This document shows, piece after piece, positions 6,662-7,523 of a DNA stretch of 7,523 nucleotides. This stretch comes from Globobulimina sp. (taxonomy: Eukaryota > Foraminifera > Rotaliida): contig PIVH01000145.1 of the NCBI GenBank assembly GCA_003354225.1, positions 1-7,523 of the forward strand. The letters are read 5' to 3'. The notes below the pieces were generated by a model that was given only the letters and a program-made list of their open reading frames with translations, ran no database searches and was not told the DNA's origin. Position 1 is the stretch's first letter. The number at the start of each line of letters is the position of its first letter. The position numbers were made by a program, and so were the translations under genes.

Positions 6662-7495
6662 ATGGGCACGACAATGTCAACAATGCTGGGAACATTTTGC
6701 ATCTCTACATTGTGTGTCTTGACATTATGCGAAAATATTAATTGTAATGGCGTAGCAACATGTGGCCCGTGTCTCCTCACTGACACATGTGTCTTAGATT
6801 GCTCTCCCAACCGTGCATGCAGATATAATAAATTAATATGCGGAGACAATGCTCCATGCGAAGTCGACTGTGGTGGCTATGATGCGTGCAATTCTGTGAC
6901 AATCATTGGTCCCATTGGCTATTCGCTATTTGTCCAGGCTGGGACTACCTCTTTGTCGATGCGAGTACTTAATATTTCTGCTCCAATGGCAACTAATGTT
7001 GCGACAACATGTCTGGGAGAAGATCAATGCGATAGTATGTATATGCGATGTGGTACAGGCTCATGTGATATCACTTGTTTTTCTACTCGATCGCCATGTT
7101 CATATGTTACAGTCGATGCAACACTATCAACAAGCTACCAATGTCTTGGTGGTGATGATTGCGGTGATATACAAACTGTACTGACTGCGCAACCAACCAA
7201 TGCTCCAACCACTGCTTCCCCAACAACAACATCTCCAACATCTTCCCCAACCACATTTGCTCCAACTACCGCAACTCCAACAACGTTTCCGCCAACAACG
7301 AGGCAACCAACCACAAAAACACCAACAACAGCAATACCAACAACGTTATCTCCAACTACTATATCACCGACAACTATATCTCCAACAACTACAACGCCGA
7401 CCGTATCAGAAACGGAGATTATACCTCCGAGCATAGCAGAAACATCAATTATAGAGACAAGTATGTATATATTTATATTTATGCGCAAAGATTGA
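6662..7495 (+). CDS. Secreted or surface Cys-rich protein with Thr/Pro repeat stalk, probably incomplete at the 3' end
   Basis: 277 residues as read, from the ATG at 6662 (an upstream TTG in frame is rejected). Residues 1-23 are a signal peptide candidate with hydrophobic core ending TLCVLTLC. The ectodomain (24-175) has a repeated disulfide-like spacing: C37-x5-C43-x3-C47-x5-C53 and C60-x5-C66-x3-C70-x5-C76 are identical in spacing, and C130-x4-C135-x3-C139-x6-C146 is a third, looser copy. Two short CLG-x-D-x-C units (117-123, 161-167) follow the same C-x5-C step. One N-glycosylation sequon is at NIS (104-106). Residues 178-247 are a P-T-T stalk likely to be O-glycosylated. I do not know a named family; similar designs occur on protist surfaces. 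The last residues (MYIFIFMRKD) look like translated intron: GTATGT at 7461 fits a donor, so the true reading probably continues beyond the window, perhaps to a membrane anchor. Confidence 0.8.
   Translation: MGTTMSTMLGTFCISTLCVLTLCENINCNGVATCGPCLLTDTCVLDCSPNRACRYNKLICGDNAPCEVDCGGYDACNSVTIIGPIGYSLFVQAGTTSLSMRVLNISAPMATNVATTCLGEDQCDSMYMRCGTGSCDITCFSTRSPCSYVTVDATLSTSYQCLGGDDCGDIQTVLTAQPTNAPTTASPTTTSPTSSPTTFAPTTATPTTFPPTTRQPTTKTPTTAIPTTLSPTTISPTTISPTTTTPTVSETEIIPPSIAETSIIETSMYIFIFMRKD
7193..7402 (+). repeat. P-T-T-x-x tandem repeat, 210 bp, about 14 units
   Basis: The 70 encoded residues divide into 14 units starting Pro-Thr, twelve of them five residues long (PTTxx) and two of four residues, plus a final PT. 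The DNA period is 15 bp, with varied third positions and variable last two residues (AS, TS, FA, AT, FP, RQ, KT, AI, LS, IS, IS, TT). Such stretches form extended, O-glycosylated stalks that hold a domain away from the cell surface. The repeat is likely to vary in length between strains. Confidence 0.9.
7461..7466 (+). other. Candidate intron donor GTATGT in the Cys-rich gene
   Basis: GTATGT follows ACAA and lies exactly where the coding sequence shifts from Thr/Ser/Ile/Glu-rich residues to an AT-rich, low-complexity translation that stops within 35 bases. The donor resembles GTTTGT and GTTAGT of the proven lyase introns. No acceptor at a reasonable distance (about 50-60 bp) lies inside the window; the AAAG at 7490 would make a 30-bp intron followed at once by a stop. 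Confidence 0.5.
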
Positions 7496-7523
7496 TGATA
7501 TTGAATGAGAATGATATTAAACA

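Noticed and set aside
7135-7488. Long antisense ORF rich in VVG repeats
   Set aside because: It is the reverse reading of the P-T-T repeat (ACA/CCA-rich codons give VVG), with no start context or family resemblance.
1-7523. Giant-virus or bacterial origin of the window
   Set aside because: Several spliceosomal-type introns, no viral hallmark gene, no bacterial ribosome-binding pattern, and a set of ordinary eukaryotic families argue against it, though a virus cannot be wholly excluded from 7.5 kb.

Overview
The window looks like nuclear DNA of an AT-rich, gene-dense microbial eukaryote. Evidence: one gene is split by two short GT-AG introns (60 and 56 bp), genes lie on both strands with short spacers, all start codons make sense as ATG, and the protein families (sphingosine-1-phosphate lyase, CAMK-like kinase, actin-related protein, GH27 galactosidase, TLDc protein) are eukaryotic in character. 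All three standard stop codons end genes here, so a standard code is the simplest reading. The lineage cannot be fixed from sequence alone. The Cys-rich ectodomain with a Thr/Pro repeat stalk and the short N-terminal helices rich in I-x-x-D-I recall large-genome protists such as rhizarians or stramenopiles, which is a loose impression only.

Layout. Positions 1-1429 (minus) hold most of a sphingosine-1-phosphate lyase gene, three exons, with its C-terminus cut by the window edge. Then comes a 334-bp divergent spacer. Positions 1764-2753 (plus) hold a small Ser/Thr kinase with a predicted N-myristoylation signal and an acidic repeated tail. A 274-bp convergent spacer follows. Positions 3028-4170 (minus) encode a strongly divergent actin-like protein that lacks most of subdomain 4. 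Only 66 bp away, 4237-5661 (minus) is a full-length GH27 alpha-galactosidase-like gene interrupted by one in-frame TAA. Positions 5800-6516 (minus) encode a TLDc-domain protein. A 145-bp divergent spacer separates it from 6662-7495 (plus), a secreted or surface Cys-rich protein with a 70-residue P-T-T repeat stalk. Its 3' end probably runs on past the window through another intron.

I see no shared pathway or operon. The genes look like independent neighbours: sphingolipid breakdown, signalling, a cytoskeleton-derived pseudo-ATPase, a lysosomal or secreted glycosidase, an oxidation-resistance/V-ATPase-type TLDc protein and a cell-surface protein. The most unusual points are the lone nonsense codon in an otherwise well conserved galactosidase, the actin-like protein that has lost its nucleotide-binding signatures and a whole subdomain, and a similar short N-terminal segment on the actin-like and TLDc proteins.
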